Source: Gavia stellata
Lineage: Eukaryota; Chordata; Aves; Gaviiformes; Gaviidae
NCBI RefSeq assembly: GCF_030936135.1
Contig: NC_082599.1
Location: 5,628,847 to 5,692,846, forward strand
Direction of reading: 5' to 3'
DNA: 64,000 bases
Below, piece by piece: positions 36,001 to 51,000 of the stretch. A program made the position numbers and the translations under genes. Position 1 is the first letter of the stretch, and each line of letters starts with the position of its first letter. A model generated the notes under the pieces. That model made no database searches, was not told where the DNA came from, and saw only the letters and a program-made list of their open reading frames with translations.

Positions 36001-39000
36001 ACTACAGGGAACAGCTCAGGCCATGGCTTGGCCCTTATGGTTATGGCCTTGCTCTAGGGCTCAAGAGAACTGAGTTTGATTTCCACTTCTGCCAGAGATT
36101 TCAACACACTTTTCAGTAAGTGACTGTGGCTCCTGGCTCCATTCCCCTTTGTTAAATGGCAAGAACTCTGTTTCCAGTAAAATTGTAGGGATGTGCACAT
36201 TAATGTGCAGGAAAAGTTCTCCTAACAGTTTTGAGGTGGGCCAGAAAATGGTCTATGAAAAGTCACAAGCATTGCCTGAAGAGCTGATCTCTCCCAGGGA
36301 CCACTGAGCCCCTCTGCCTGCAAATGGTTTGAGATAGCACATCTACCTCGGCTGAAGACCTGCCACAGCCAGGTCATAGGCGACCCAGCCAGGTTGACCC
36401 TCTCCGACCTCCCAGTTGCACTCACCGATCTGGCAGCCGACGTTCCACAAGTCAATGGGGTTGTAGTTGGAAGAATCTGTCCTCCAGCCTGCAGGGTAGA
36501 TCCGGCTCAGGTGCCTGATGTTGTGATGAATAAAACTGGTTGCTACAGAAAAAAAGAAGAAAATGGCCCTTTCAGTGATGGAGGCTACTTTTATCTCATC
36601 TCAATGCCGCTGTATATACTGCTCCTTTGCCTAGCGAGTCTGGTTGAGTGCAAACTACCTGTATAAAATGCCCTTCTTGATAACAGCATCTATGACATTA
36701 AGTTATTCCCACTGTTTCTCAGTGACATGCACGGCCAAAGAGATCATAACTCATGTCTTTCGGGATGCCTTTTCCTCATGCTTAACCACCACTAGCTGTC
36801 CCTTTATGGGGGACTGGGACAGAGGATGGCCTTTTGCCAGGGCAGAACATACATACCAGACTCCTGGGCTAGTTTCAGAGCTTTGCTCTCCGTGAATGAT
36901 GACATCTCATAGAAAGCCCGAGGATGGCTGGGGTCCTCAAAGCCATTGAAATGGACACTTTTGCAGTAGACAACTGTGTCTGACAGCTCCTTGGCCAGCT
37001 TCAAGGTGTCACTCTAAAAGCAGGAGAGCAAGAGGTTTGTGGGGATTTTCTGCAGTCATACTTAAAAGTATTAATCATGTTTTGTCTAGGACCCGTGGGG
37101 CTTCTCTTCTCCACTACTTTCACATGAAAAGGATGCACACTATCAACACACTGTGGCACCCCTATGCAGAGAGAGGGTGGAAAAGGAGCAGCTGCCCTTG
37201 CCATGTCTCTTGCCCTACATGGAGAGTGCTAATCCCTCCTCTCAGAGCATCACTGCCCTCTCCAGCCCATCCTGGCCTGTCCAATGATATCACTAACTTC
37301 CCAAGTGTTACTACCAAGCATATTTTGTCTCATCTGGGCCATCCCTCCTTCTGCATTTATTTGCATGTTAATATGTGAATGAGTATTTCAGCTTGGCTAT
37401 CACAACTCACAAGTGATTAGGGCTACAAGCACAGGAACAACCCAATCAGCCTGTATTGGTGATCTAAGAGAGGATTTCACACAACAGATGCTTTGCGGTC
37501 CCAGCACCCTTGTTGCATGATGTTCTCCAGATGGACTCTCTCTTTGTTGGTGGGATACCCTTTCTGCTGCTCTCTGCATGATCACTTGTATTTCAGCATC
37601 AAATCAACTGGCTGTCTCCAGTTGCTAAACTTTACAACAGAGCCTTGGCAACGAGTTTACATACTGTCCTGGTCCCAAACATGCAAACCTGGAAATAAGG
37701 GCAAGGGAAGGATGTTTTGGCTTCCACAGAGCTTGGGGTTTTTTTCCCTTGAACTAGGAAGTTCTCACAATGCTTTGATGCCTCCTACTCCACAGCCACA
37801 TTCATTGGTGCAAGGGCGAAATGAGAGCCTCCAGCTCCCATCAGAGGCAAGAAAAGAAAATGAGAGACTTCAAAATTATACACATTATTGACTACAGTTC
37901 AGAGAAGAAAATAAGAGCCTCAAAGAGTGAGCAAATCAGCAAGGGGAAGCATAAATCAGACCAAATCCAGAGCCAACATCAATCAGCTTTGCCATCAGTG
38001 GGACTGAATGTATTTATATCACCTATGAGCCTGGTCTGCAAGAGATAAGGCTTTCACAATGACCTGCAGTCTGGAAAAATGTGTGTCCTTACAAGAGGGA
38101 GCAAAACACTGGTGTAAAGGCCAACCTTTTCCTCCCAGAAATAGTCATCCCAATTGCGTTGGTAACCAGCCACCTCTTCCCATAGATCTGTAGCTCTTCC
38201 ATCCCTCCTATGAGAGGACCCTCATGGTCCCATGACAAATAGATTTTTGCAAATCAGACAGAGATAGATTGAACATGTGCCCTTCCACTGCTTCCATAAA
38301 TGCTACATGGTCTGTTCCAGCTGCAGAGTCCTCCAGCCTCATTTTAAGGAAAGAAGCCAACCTTCATGCATGGCTGGCTCTGCAAGATCTCTGTTTGTGC
38401 TTGGGACAGAGATCATTAAGCAGAGCAAGGACCAGGACCCTTAGCTCCAGCGATTTCAATAATTCACCCTTATATAACCCCAAGTGAGTAGCTGAAACCA
38501 CACTGAAAACTGTCTTAGATGGGAACATATTAGAAGTATATTTCAATTGCTTTTCTTTCTTTTTTTTTTTTAGGTATGGTACAAAATCCACCTAGAAAGT
38601 GGTTTCCCAGCATGAGTCATGGGATAGGTTAACAAGGCGGGATTTCCTGATGCAGGACTTCAGAGCCTTCTGCAACAGGCAAAGATCTTGTTTATAGCTT
38701 TTCTGCCTCTCCAGGTCTGCCCCTTTTCAGGACTCAGTTACCTCTTTTACTTACCTTCCCCTTCTGCTGTATCTCAGTCTTTACAGATTCATCTTCAATT
38801 TCAGCTGCTTCATCTTCGTCAGAGACATCCTCAGCCTCCAGGTTGTTGTTCCCATTTGTTCCGGTGGGGTCCTCCTGCCTGCTCAGCTTCTTGCCTTTCA
38901 CAAGGATCTTCCCTTTCAATTGCTGCACAAGGAAAAGTGGACAAAATAGCTGGTGATAGAAAAGGTTCTGGCCCGCCCTGAAGGAGCAAGGATATAACAG

Positions 39001-42000
39001 CTCTTCAGCTGCACCCAGGCCCAGGGTCTTTTAGAGTTGCATCAGTCACTGGTTATTATCCATAGATACAGGTAAAAATAAGTGGTTTTCCACTGAGGCC
39101 TTGCCCTGCCTCTGGCCAGCCTCTGAGACCACAAGCCATGAGTTTGAAAACCCCAGATAGCCCACTGATTCCCCTCTGATACAGAGCTGTCTATTCCCTC
39201 AACTAGACAACTTAAACTCTTATGCTGTTAGAGGCAATAAAAATATACTATTTTTTCAAAACTGAATGTGGCTCAGCAAACAAGGCCAGGCCTGAGGTCA
39301 GGGCTCATGGGAGCTATTCGCAGCACTGTTTCTGCCCCTCTGTGTGGCCCTGTTATTTAATCATCTACCCCAGTCTCTGCAATGTATGGTTATAAACACA
39401 CACGCAACTTCGGAAACAGTATGAGATCCATGCAGGGACTGAAGCAGAGTGGTCCTCTGCTCCACTAGACATTTTAATGGGGAGAGAGGTCCATTAAGTT
39501 CTGGATAGGTGACTTGTGCATAGCAGACATGGGATTTTAATATGTAAAGGATCCTGCAGGTGAAACCTTAGGGTGTTGACAGCCTAAGGAAGAATTCCCA
39601 GACCCTTCCCAAAGATACCTCCTCTTCTGAAAAGAGCTTCTCCTGCGACTGCTACCACGGTACAACACTAATCATAACCAGCAGTATGTGCCAACATAAC
39701 ACAGCTGGCTGCTGAGTTAATCCAAGGAGCACAATTCTTGTGCTGAATCAACTCTCTCCAGCCTCTTTCAAAGTCCGCATAAAACGTCAGGTGAAGGAAC
39801 ACACCACCAGCACATGGTTGCTTGCAGACCACCACACCACTGATGTATCTCTTGTGCAAGATCTGACTGCGGGAGGAAGGCTGAAGCCTGGAGAGGGCTG
39901 ACTCTGAACCCAAACAGGCAGCAGGTGACAGGGAGCAGTACTGAGAAGGATGACTGCCTGGTGCAATCTCCAAGTGAGCAGATTATGCTACAAAATCAGT
40001 TAATTCAGCCCAGGAGCATCCCTAGATCCTGCAGCTTCCAGTGAAGTCAGTGGGAGATTTGCTGTCACATGGATGTGTTCGGTATTCCTGGCTTTGGAGG
40101 GTGCTAGTTATTCCAGAAATATGCAATCTCAGAATTAGCCAGTACAACCCCTCACTCTGCGTAGCATGTCTCCACCTCTCTCAGTGACACCCTGTATTTG
40201 GCTTTTCCACAACAGCAAAAGCAATGTTCTCATATGGCAGGACTGTGGAAAACCAAGGATATTTTATAAAGCAACACAGGCATTTTCAAAGAACACTGTT
40301 CTCCCTTTGTGGGTGCAAGCAAATTGCATCACGTCTTTTCAGAGACCAGTCCAACTCCTCACCACCCAGCTAAGCCACAGATGAAGCCTAGTTTGAGCTG
40401 AAATTTGACACTGGCACCCGAGGCAGCAGCCAAGAGCATTTTTCTTCAGCCACCACAAATGATGTTTACACCGGGGCTCTTCCCCTGTCACTCAAAAACT
40501 ACACAAAAGTAGCTGGCAGGAATGTACCAGTTACTGGGAATAAAAGGCCCAAAGGAGCAGTCAGAGCATAGCAGTATCCTCCTCCCCATCCCCAGGCCAT
40601 CCTCCCAGCCCCTCAGCCCTCTTCCAGGCAGAGTTGTGACCTGCTTCTTCACATCCATGGCTGGGAGATGAGTCGGCTCATCTTCAGAGTCTCACTTCAG
40701 TCTGCTGCTCACATGTCTCTAACCACCCTCCTGCCCTCAATATCCAGCTCTTCCTTGTCCTTCCACAACACCACTGGTAGAAGGTGAAATCCAACTCTGT
40801 GTGAGTTTTTATGCTCCTGTCAATACTTTGAATAGACAAGCCTGGAGGGATTGCACTGGGGACAGCGGGGAGGGGAGCAGAGAAGTCTCTCTTGTCTTTC
40901 GCAGGCTGCAGATAGCATCCTGCTATATAATATATTATTATCTGCCTCTGCTTTCTAACATCCCATAAGAAACCTTACCACCTCATCTCACAGTTCAACA
41001 GTAGAGAACTAGGGATAAGGTATTTGGGGCAGGTTGCTTGCTTCTTAATTACCGGTAAGGCTACTAGCCCTTTGTAAGCTTGTCCAGTTCAGGACAGCCT
41101 GTCCAGCAAGTGAGAGGTGTAATTTCTGGCACAGACACATCCTAGATGGCTGAATAACATCAGCAGTGAAGGCACAGCAACATGGCCTCCTCCTTGTCTC
41201 CTCACCTCACCCCATACCAGGGCTGCCAACAGTGGGTCCTTGGTGCTGCTGTTATCCTGTCTAGACTGTGGTTACTCTGGGAAACATCAGATATGCTGCA
41301 GATGCTCCCCGTGGGCACAGGGACGCTGCTCAGCCCAGACTGTGTTATAGAAGGCTCTCCGTAGGGCAATTATGGTGGTCACCTTTTGGCCTTGAAATCT
41401 AAGAGGTTGGCTCCCTTCTGGAGTCCTGTTGCTTTGCGGAGGTTTAGCATCCCCCTGTGCAGGTGACTTCCACCGTGCCTACAAGGCAGAGCGGTCCATG
41501 TGCCACCTAACTCCAGAGGAGATACATTAGTTTATAGGTCCAAAATGAGGGGTGAGATTCACCCCAAAACAGAGCATTTTCCTCTCCATTTCCTGCAGAA
41601 GGTGCTGTTCTATAGTAGCATTGCACTGAATCCACCCTGCAGAAGCTGCCAGTCCCAAACATTGTCTTCCTTTGTTTAATATGGGTGCTAGGAAGCAAAG
41701 TCCAAAATTTGAGTACTTATCTTCTTTAACAAGGTTTTAAATAAGCTGATACACACAGACACAAACACACACATGCACTTGTTCCATCTCTCTTGGTCCC
41801 CCTTCATGTGATATTAAGTATTTCTAGCCTGAGGCAAAAGACTCTCAACTCATCAGTTCAGCTCTGTTGAGCAGATCCCTTGTGTTAGGAAGAAGCATTA
41901 GCTGAAATACTCAGTAAATATTCTCCAAGTAGACCATAAAGCTATTCCAACTGCCTATGGCAAGCCCAAGGTTGAATACAACCTAAGAAAATGGGAAAGG

Positions 42001-45000
42001 CTACAAGGACACTGGACTCTACTGAGAACATATAATGGAGTGGCTGCTGGAATGGATGCAACTCTTTCCCTTCCTCACATGCCCTGTAAATTGCACTGCC
42101 TTAGTTCTCCACGAGTGGAACTCCCCTGCTCTCCCACCTTTTCTACTGCATGCTGAACAAGCTCAGCTCTGCAAATGAAATGGTTCTGACACACGGCTTT
42201 GCTGCCTTTGAGAGTCTGTGAACTGGGACACAGCAACCATCTTAAATGAAAGCACTGTTGATTTTATCGGAAGGAGCAAAGCTGTAAAGAGCAGAGGATT
42301 TTAAAACATCTGCATACACATGTTTATCCTACCTGAAAGTTTCTTGCCCCTCTTAGCAACCTGAAAGCCATGACAAGGTCTGATTTCCAGTTTTCATCTC
42401 AGTGGGAGTGAAAGATTTGTAAAGTGACCCACCTCATCAAATTTTCTGTGCCTTCAACACCTCCTTTAGAGTCAACAGAGAGAACTAAACACTCCCAGGG
42501 TGTGATTCTTCTTGTATATTTAAACAAACACTTACGAGGAGGTGGACCACGCCTCCAAGTCCCCTGGTTGTATTAACTAGTTCTCAAAAGGAGCCCAAAA
42601 TGAAATGCTCACATACATGAATATAAAGGGTCTGAGCACTGCCACCTTACATGCCGCTCTCAGGATGAAGATATCCATCTTCCCAGACTTCTGAGAAGCT
42701 GTGAGGATTAACATGTTCACATTCGTAAGATGTGCAGACTAGATGCACTAACTGATATCACATCTCCATCTGTGTATGTCTTTCACCCTAGTTGTAAACT
42801 GAAGTGTTGCAGGGTTTAACAATGAGTGGCACCAGTGGATGAAGAGAGTCTCCAGAAAAGTGGAAGAAACACATTATCAAAGGAGGTTTTGAAGGATTTG
42901 AGGGAAACTCAGCTCAAGAACTTCAGCCAAGAAGATGCACTGCAGACAAGGCTGACACAAGCTGGGCTAACCTTGGAGAAAGGCATAGATGTGGAGTTAG
43001 GCATAAGGCAGAGGGACTTGGAGCCACATTCATGCTGAGTGTATGATGCAGAAGTAACCCTCCCGGGCAGACGGCTCCCAATCTGCACTGCTGGCTTAAG
43101 AGACCTGTGACTGAACCTGGTCTGGGCTTAGCTGAGACAAATCTAGAGGCGTTTGCTGCCTTGACATGAGCACAGGGCAGAGTATGCGCTGAGCCCTGCT
43201 TTGCCACCGCTATACTGGAAGTGGTTCCTGAGCTGCGTGGCTCAGAGCAATGTCAAATGGGGGGACTGGACGCAGCAATGGATGGGACTGATGGGACAGC
43301 TGGTGGGACAGTGGAGGTGTGGGATGGCAGAGGCCTCTGCCACTGCACTGGGGCTCCCAACTGAGGGGCTCATGGTCCTAAGGGTCACCTACCAAGACAG
43401 GTCTGTTAAACCCAAAGCCACTGTAGTTGTAAACAAGGAAGTCCAGTAACAAAGAGCTGGAGGGGTTTCAGATATGCCTGACATGCTGAATAGTTGCATG
43501 CACTGTTGGCAGCTGTTTTAGTCTTGCTCCAAGGGCTGGTTTTTTGCAGCATTTCTCGCTGGGATGCAGGGAGAGGGAGAAGGGGCCCTGGCAGATCCCT
43601 GTGCAGATCAGTGTTGGGGCAGAAGGGCCTGCAACAAGTAATTGGCAGCAGAGACTGGAGCAGCTCTTCCCTACAACCCTGGCACTGCCTGGAGCTTTTG
43701 TGTGGCTTTTGGCCTTTCATCCTATAGACCTTTAATTTACTACTGGAACCTAAAGACAGCAGCTTGAGGGAGATATTTAGATGTTCTGTTTAGCCCAACA
43801 CTGTTCCTGAATGAAGCCTAATAAATCAGATGCCTGCCCTGGGCTGCAGCATGAATTGTTAGCGTGAATCTAAACTGTGTTGATCTTCCTTTAGTTACTG
43901 ACACTGCCCTGCTAACATGATCTGCAGCAACGCTTCGCCTGTTTTTATTTACAGCCTTTCAGCCGTCTCTCCAGTGACCGATCCCACCCTTTTTCTAATA
44001 TAAAAAATAGTATGTAGTCCCAGGCTTCCCCATGCCAGCTTCACAAGGAAGTGCAAAATCCAAGAGGTTTCTGGTTTGCTTGTTTTTTTTTTTCCTTAAT
44101 GTTTCAGCTTCAATGTATTTTCCACCAAAAAAAATCAGCAGTTCAGCCCTTTGCACTCCCCCAGTTCACATAGCAGGAAGGCAGAGGAAAAGTACCAGAA
44201 GGAAAAGGTTTTGCTACATTGGCAATTTTTCTCCCTTTAAGCTAAATGGATCAGTCCCTCCAATGGAGCATATCAGCCCAAATGCATTCACTATGGTAGA
44301 TATGGGCCCTTTAGTTCCAGCTGGGGCCACGTGTCCATCTGGGCAATCAGAGCAGGAGGTTAGACGAGCACAGGAATGGGAAAAACATCTTTGGGAAGCT
44401 GGTGCCATTCCCTTACACACACATCACATATTTCTTTCCCTGGTGTTTCTCCTTTCTTCATGTCATTCCCCTGGTCACAAGGCAGTGTTTTGAAAAGCCA
44501 TCAGCAGCTTTCCTGGATCCTGCACTGAGGATAAATAGCAAGCCAGGAGGTGACACTGAAGACACTGATTTTGCTAACTCAGTAACAGCCTGCAGAGACC
44601 TGTCTCCATGCTGGGTGTATCCTCACCCAGGGAGACTCACTTCCTAAATGGAGGCAACTTGTCTGTGCCAGTGCAAAGGTCCTGCTGAAGCAGCAGCATT
44701 AAAAATTATGATTCATCCTGATTTATTGCACTGGTGCCTAGTGACCAACCCAGATCAGCTTCCCTCTGTGCTAGGCATTGTATCAAGTGAGGCATGACAC
44801 TCCCAAACAAAAGGGGGAAGTCAGAAAGGGAACAGAGAAAAAGGGAGAGGGAGAACAAATACAGAAGATATTTTGGGTGGATAGTTTTCCTCTCCATTCT
44901 GCCCTGCTGCCTGCCAGATTTATCCTACCCACAAAATCCTTCCAGCTCTGGCAAGGCATTCTCGTCCAACTTTTGTCAAATGATTTCTTTAGCAAAGAAA

Positions 45001-48000
45001 TACAATTTAAAGAGAACTGCAGCTATCCACACAAAAGTCTGTTTCTGCAAAGTGCTTAACAGAAAAGAAGGAAAAAAACCACAAACCGAAAGGGTGGAAA
45101 CAGATGACTTTCATTTTGGCTTCTGTTTTGGAAACTTTTTTTTTTTTTTTCATATCAACATTCCATTTCCAATTTTTTCTAATTGTCAGCTAAGGATTTT
45201 ATAGTGGTGGTACACTGTTGAGCGCTGTATATCTCCTTCCCCCTGCAGGGTCCAATCTCATCTCTCAACTTCACAGCTGCCCTGATTCATGGGAATCAAA
45301 GGGGCACCTCTATGCAGCATCCTGCCTCCCCTTGTCCTCCATGGACATCCCCATGGGAAGACCATCCCCACCACCCCAGGCCATTCTCAGTGTGAGGACA
45401 GTTCATGCTTGATACAGTTTTAGGCTACCAGTACTGGTTTTCCCCTTGAGTTTTGAGGTGTAAGCAAACACAGCGATCCTTCCAGCCCTCATCGCTTCCT
45501 GATCAGCAGGGTGGGTCGCCACAGTAGAGCACCCAAGGCATTAAAGGAGGAGGGGAGCGTATGCTACATCCTTCAGCACAGAGCAAAACATCTCACCTAT
45601 CATGAAATTGAGCAGTGTCCAGTCTTGCTGGATTAAAAACACAGAGACACCTTGTAGTCACTTCTTGCGGTGCTAATCTTCCCTGCATGTGCAACGACCT
45701 AACTCTGCTTCAGAGGATTAGCCTGAAGGTGGTCATATTCAGCTTTGAGGTGTGGGGAGCAGAAACAAGACAGACCCTCAGAATTCAGCTCCCCCTGGGA
45801 CAAGCCAGAATAGCAGTCTCCTCATGGGGTGAAGGACATTCCCTGGACTTGGTAAATGGACCAGAAATGTCCTCAGTCCTGCAGGGATATCTCTTCTGAG
45901 ACCTTAAACAACAAACAAGGAGCAACAGGCCATTTTGTGCTTGATATGCACAGACTACTTTTAGATACTCCTATTTCTTATCCCACCACTGCCCACAGAC
46001 AATCTCTGACCTTAGCAAGTGCAGTTCCCACCAGTCCTCAGGCATATTGTCCACTACTTGGCATCGAGCAAGAAGACAGACCTCTCTCTTGTCCCACCTT
46101 CAGAAGGCAGAAAGTGCTAGAGTGGCCTTGCTTACCTCTGGGGAGGGGAACTGGGATTTGTTTCCATCAACTGGGGCAACCAAGAGCATGTCCTGCAGGA
46201 TCGTCGTCATGTGCTGAGCCATGACCTTCTGCTGGTCGACGCTGCAGTGGTTCTCCAGAGAGATGATGACAGGGTATGGTGAGGTCTAGAACAAAACAGC
46301 GACATATATCAGTGAACTCTGCAGTTTCACCAGTCTATAGCAATTGATATAACCCCCAGGGCTGTTTTCTCTGGAAATGAGTGTGTCAACAGTAGGGTCT
46401 AGTATTCTGCTAAAATGAGCGTTAGTTAAAAACGGACAAATTTAACTGTGCAGTAGCTACTCAGGTCTCTGCCGATGCCTTCCAGAGATGAAGTTCCAAT
46501 GGACAGGGCACCAGGCTGGCTCAGGATGCCTCCCACAGACTTGCTGTGGCACTTTGATGAGGCTCCCTGTGCTTCTATTCTCCACTTGCACTGTGGGTCA
46601 GAGCATCTTCCTACCTCAGAGGAAGGACTGAGAAGGGAGGCTTTGAAATCACTGGGTTTTCTCAAATCCTTAGGTGACATGAATCTTTCCTCCATCCGTG
46701 CATAGGCCTGATCTGGTTCCCTGTGGCCTCCCAGTCATTTTGTGTGCTGAAGGCATTGTCATTGTCACTGCTTTATAGCCCCAAAGGAAACTTGATACTA
46801 GCTCTCAAGCACACACAGAAGGAAAATCGCAGCAAGCCCAGTGAGTCTGGACAGACCCAAGGTTTTTTAAAGGCTACTGGCCCAGCACTGCCATACAAGA
46901 CTCCAGACCTGCTCATTCCTTTTAAAGCAGAGTAAAAGCAGTCCTTCGCATGAGTCCCTCCAAAACACATGCACATGGGTTCCTCTAGACTAGGAATGGA
47001 CCCTGAGACATCAAAGCCACACAAATCATGGGCCTGTTTGCATTTCCCACCAGGTATGCTCAAGATACTGGACATTATTTGCATTTCAGTGAGGTCCAGG
47101 ATGCAGCTGTGCTGGTATAGATTCAAACTCATCCTCAGATAGTGCTCTGCCTATCCAGCAACTCCCAGGAATGGATCTCTGCAGAAAGCAGAACAGGGAT
47201 GCCCAGACACATCTTGTACCCAGGAGAAATGCTAAGGTGAAGTCTTCATTCTTTATGCTCTCTGCTTAGAGGGACAGAGACCTACTATCAGTCTTGGACT
47301 GTGCATTATGGGAAATCTTAGAGGGTCCCTTGTCCTTACTTTGAAAGCATAGTTCTTGATGGCCTTAATGACATCACTGAAGAGGATCTTGGAGGTGAGA
47401 GTGTAGCCATGATAAATGACAGGCTCCGAGTTAGGGCCGTCCCAGCAATCCAGTTCCACACAGCGGCAGCCTTTGGTGAGGGCTCTGGAAACAAAGAAGG
47501 GACCTGGTTGGGTTCTAAACCTTCTGCTCCATCTCAAAATGATGGTGCATCAAGCACAGGTATTGCCTGGGAAGGTTGACGGGAAGTTTAGGGAGCAAGG
47601 GAGAAAAGAGGAACTTGGAAAAACAGGAAGGCAGACAGAGAAAGGATGGGATCATGAGAGCTCAGAGTCAGCAAAGAGAGCTCAAGGTTGAACAAGGAAA
47701 GCACAGTGGGATCTGAGAAAGGAGGCAGTGAAAATTGAAGGTAAGAATTATCCAAAGAAGAAGACATAGTGAGTGCCAGATGAGAAAGGACACTCATTAC
47801 TGTGCCCCAAGTCTTTCCCCAAAGATGGTGAAGAGAAGAGAAAATTAAGAGTGGCTGCACTGGAAGAATGATAGTAAGAGAGTCAGCCTTAGATGCCAGC
47901 TCATGAAGCCTGGATGATGTGACTTCTTCATCTAGATCTGATAAGACAAGAGAGATGAGTTCTCAGAGCTGTCAGGGAGGGAGCTGTGGGAACTCCACCA

Positions 48001-51000
48001 TAGCTGGGAAGACTGCTGAGGGCCAGTTTCCCAAACTGAGTCTACAGACCGAATTTCCACTTGAAACTCCCACCTCTACATATCCATACTTTCATTTTAA
48101 TTTACTTTCATATGTATGTTCCTCCTGTACAGACTTATCTGTCTAGGAGGTGATCTTGTCTCTTTCACAGTAATTCCCTATACATTTCAGATAACACAAC
48201 TCTTCCATTGCCGTAAGAATCATGGGTTTGGTTTTTTTAATAACCAAAACATAATTCTGTAATTTTAAGATACTGGAAAAGGAATTCAAACAGCTACTGA
48301 AAAGCAACTTCTGCCAGATTTCACTCTCTACTCTTTTGAGTTTGTGACTCCAGACAGCCATTGTTCCCCAAGAATCAGATAAGTAATAAACAAAGACAGA
48401 ATTGCAGTCATTGCCTTGCTTATAAGGAAATATTGTCTCACTTGATAAAAGTACAGGTCACAGCAGAAGGAATGTAAGGTTGTCATGTGAGTTAGTAAAG
48501 GCCACTGCAGATATCTGGCCGTGAAACATCAGACAGCAGTCATTGTTAAAGGCAGAAATAGGCAACACCTAATGTTCTGTCCAGGGACGCTGTGGGAACA
48601 TCTAAGCTGCTAAAGAGGGACCAGGCATAAGTTTCCTCATCACTCACACACTGCTTCTTTAGATCACATCCCACCTCTTTTTTTGTACCACTTCAACTAG
48701 CTCTCTCCAAAATAAACCCCAGCACGGTTCTAGGGACAGTCCATGCCAGGGGCTACTCCCAAAAGGCAGTACTGATCGTAAACATCATGATAGTGTGCAT
48801 CATTTTGACTCCTTCCAGTCCCTATACAGTCCTGCAGCTCTACCCCAGAAATCTTTGCACCCTACAAGTCCCTTGCACAAATGATCTCATGCCATATTCT
48901 GGGGCATGCAACAGATACCCTCAGCATCATGCTTTGAAAACACCATTCCAGAGGTCTGCAATCCAGCCTCCACATGATTGCAGACACTTTAAACTGCTCC
49001 CAAATGTAGTAATTATACATCTTACAGTCAGATGGACAACACCTGGGGTCCAGCTGAGACCCAGGTCAAAGTGCTATGAAAAGGGGGGCATGGCCAGCTG
49101 GTTTAGAAACAGCTCACCCTGATGTGAACATGGGCGAGTTCACATTACCTGGTCTCAGGGTGGGATATTGCTTCTTGGTCCTCTTGCTTCTAGAAGTATA
49201 GATGCACCCTATGTCTTCTGTAAGAAAGAGGTCAACCCCTCACACCACACGCAAACACACACACGCGTACATTACCTGATATAGGCTTCTGTGCTGCTTG
49301 GACCTGTGAGCTGGTCTTCCATAAGATAAGTATTGTGAGAGGATGAGACCAAATAGTGACTGAGAGGTCGAGTCATGTCCTGGTAAACTTTACGGTGGGA
49401 GGAGTTGAATATATTCCCATCATCGGACAGCAGGTACATCAGGAAACCATCTTTGGTCATGGCATTTCCCCTCTTGGCTGCCAGATAAAAAGAAAGAAAT
49501 CCCATATTGAAAATCTGACAACCACCAGGTTGTGCCGTCATCTTCACCATGATGCCTGCTGATGTCCAGAGGATCTCAAAGGCCAAATGTGCTCCCTAGG
49601 CATTCAGCTCATAGTAAAGATATTGATGCTGTTCAGAAGATGATGACAGCTTCATCTGCCTGAAAATGCTTTTAAAACCTCTTCACAAGTGTGGCTTTTT
49701 ATGACACTTACTGTCCTTTATAACACCTAAAAAGTGTCAAAGACAGCACTTACCTCACCTGTCTCTAGAGATCTACATTTGAGCACTTCAAGCTTCCTTC
49801 ATGCCAACACCGAGAAATTGTCAGATGTCTAAACATAGCCAGATAAAGCCTATCTAGATTATCCAATGAATACATGATTTGCAAAGAGTAAATGAAAAAT
49901 AACCCAACTTTGGGGAGAAATTGGGGTCTCCCCATCTCGAGGGACTAAGCTAGATCTCAGTCTAATCCCCAGGTCTGACATCTGCCAAGCATTGTCCATC
50001 TCCTTGAAGGTATACCAGGACAGTGCAAAAACAGCCTATGATTCTGTGTTCATTTCTTGAACATGTCCTCCATGGTGCTCCAGACTGGTGATTCAATTAA
50101 TTCTGAGCAGAAAGACAGTTCTGTGATTGCTCTCCTAAACAGCTATCACCTTCTTGGCCCTCTACTCAGAGATTTCATCACCCAATGGCTTTTCAGGTGC
50201 CCATATTCAAAAAGATTTGCCTCTATTCCTGCTTCTGGAGAACAGAAATATTGCTACATTCTTAACCTTGCAAAGCCATGTGAGGTCTTGTCATTTGAAT
50301 AAGCCATCAGAGCCTTTCCCACAGGAATTTCATCACCCTCTAGCCAACTCCATATCCACCCTTCTCCAGCTGCTCAGTGTACCCAAGGCAAAAATGAAGA
50401 GAAATATTTCCCAGACTTTCCTGCACCCTCCTCTCTAAGAGCTGCTAATGTTCCCCTAGAAGACTGGTGGTTTAGAAGCAGCTGCAAGGAGAAAATGACA
50501 CACATGGCTGCAGAAGAAAGCAACAGCAAAGCAATTCATAGTTCATCAAGAAAGAAAGATTTTGAACCAAACCAGCCAGGGTTTCCAACCTACCTCTTTC
50601 ATTGGGCTCATATCTCTGAATTAAGGCAGGGGCAGCAACAACAGCATCTTCTTCTTGCTGTGTCTCATAGAGGAACCTCACCAGGTTCTGGCAGGACATG
50701 AACCCTTCTGCATCTGAGTACTTTTGGAAGATCTTGTCTATTTCCTTCCTCTCTGTCAGTATCTTGTAAAATTCCTCTATCTCATCATCCTCCAGAGCCT
50801 CTGTTTTGGACTTGTCACAGTGCTGTAAACGTAGAGGGGAGAAGGAGTGAAAACCTTCTTTCCTTCTGGCATATGCCAGCCGTAATCTGCACCAGGGCTA
50901 CACAACGCAGAACACAAAATAATTGGAAACAGTTACTGGCCAGTGAATGAGAAGCACTTGCTCAATGACGATGGTTCTCATTGACAAGGCCAACAGTCAT

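Noticed and set aside
41746-41776. CA-rich stretch as a microsatellite
   Set aside because: Interrupted (acacacagacacaaacacac) and short; ordinary simple sequence in an intron.
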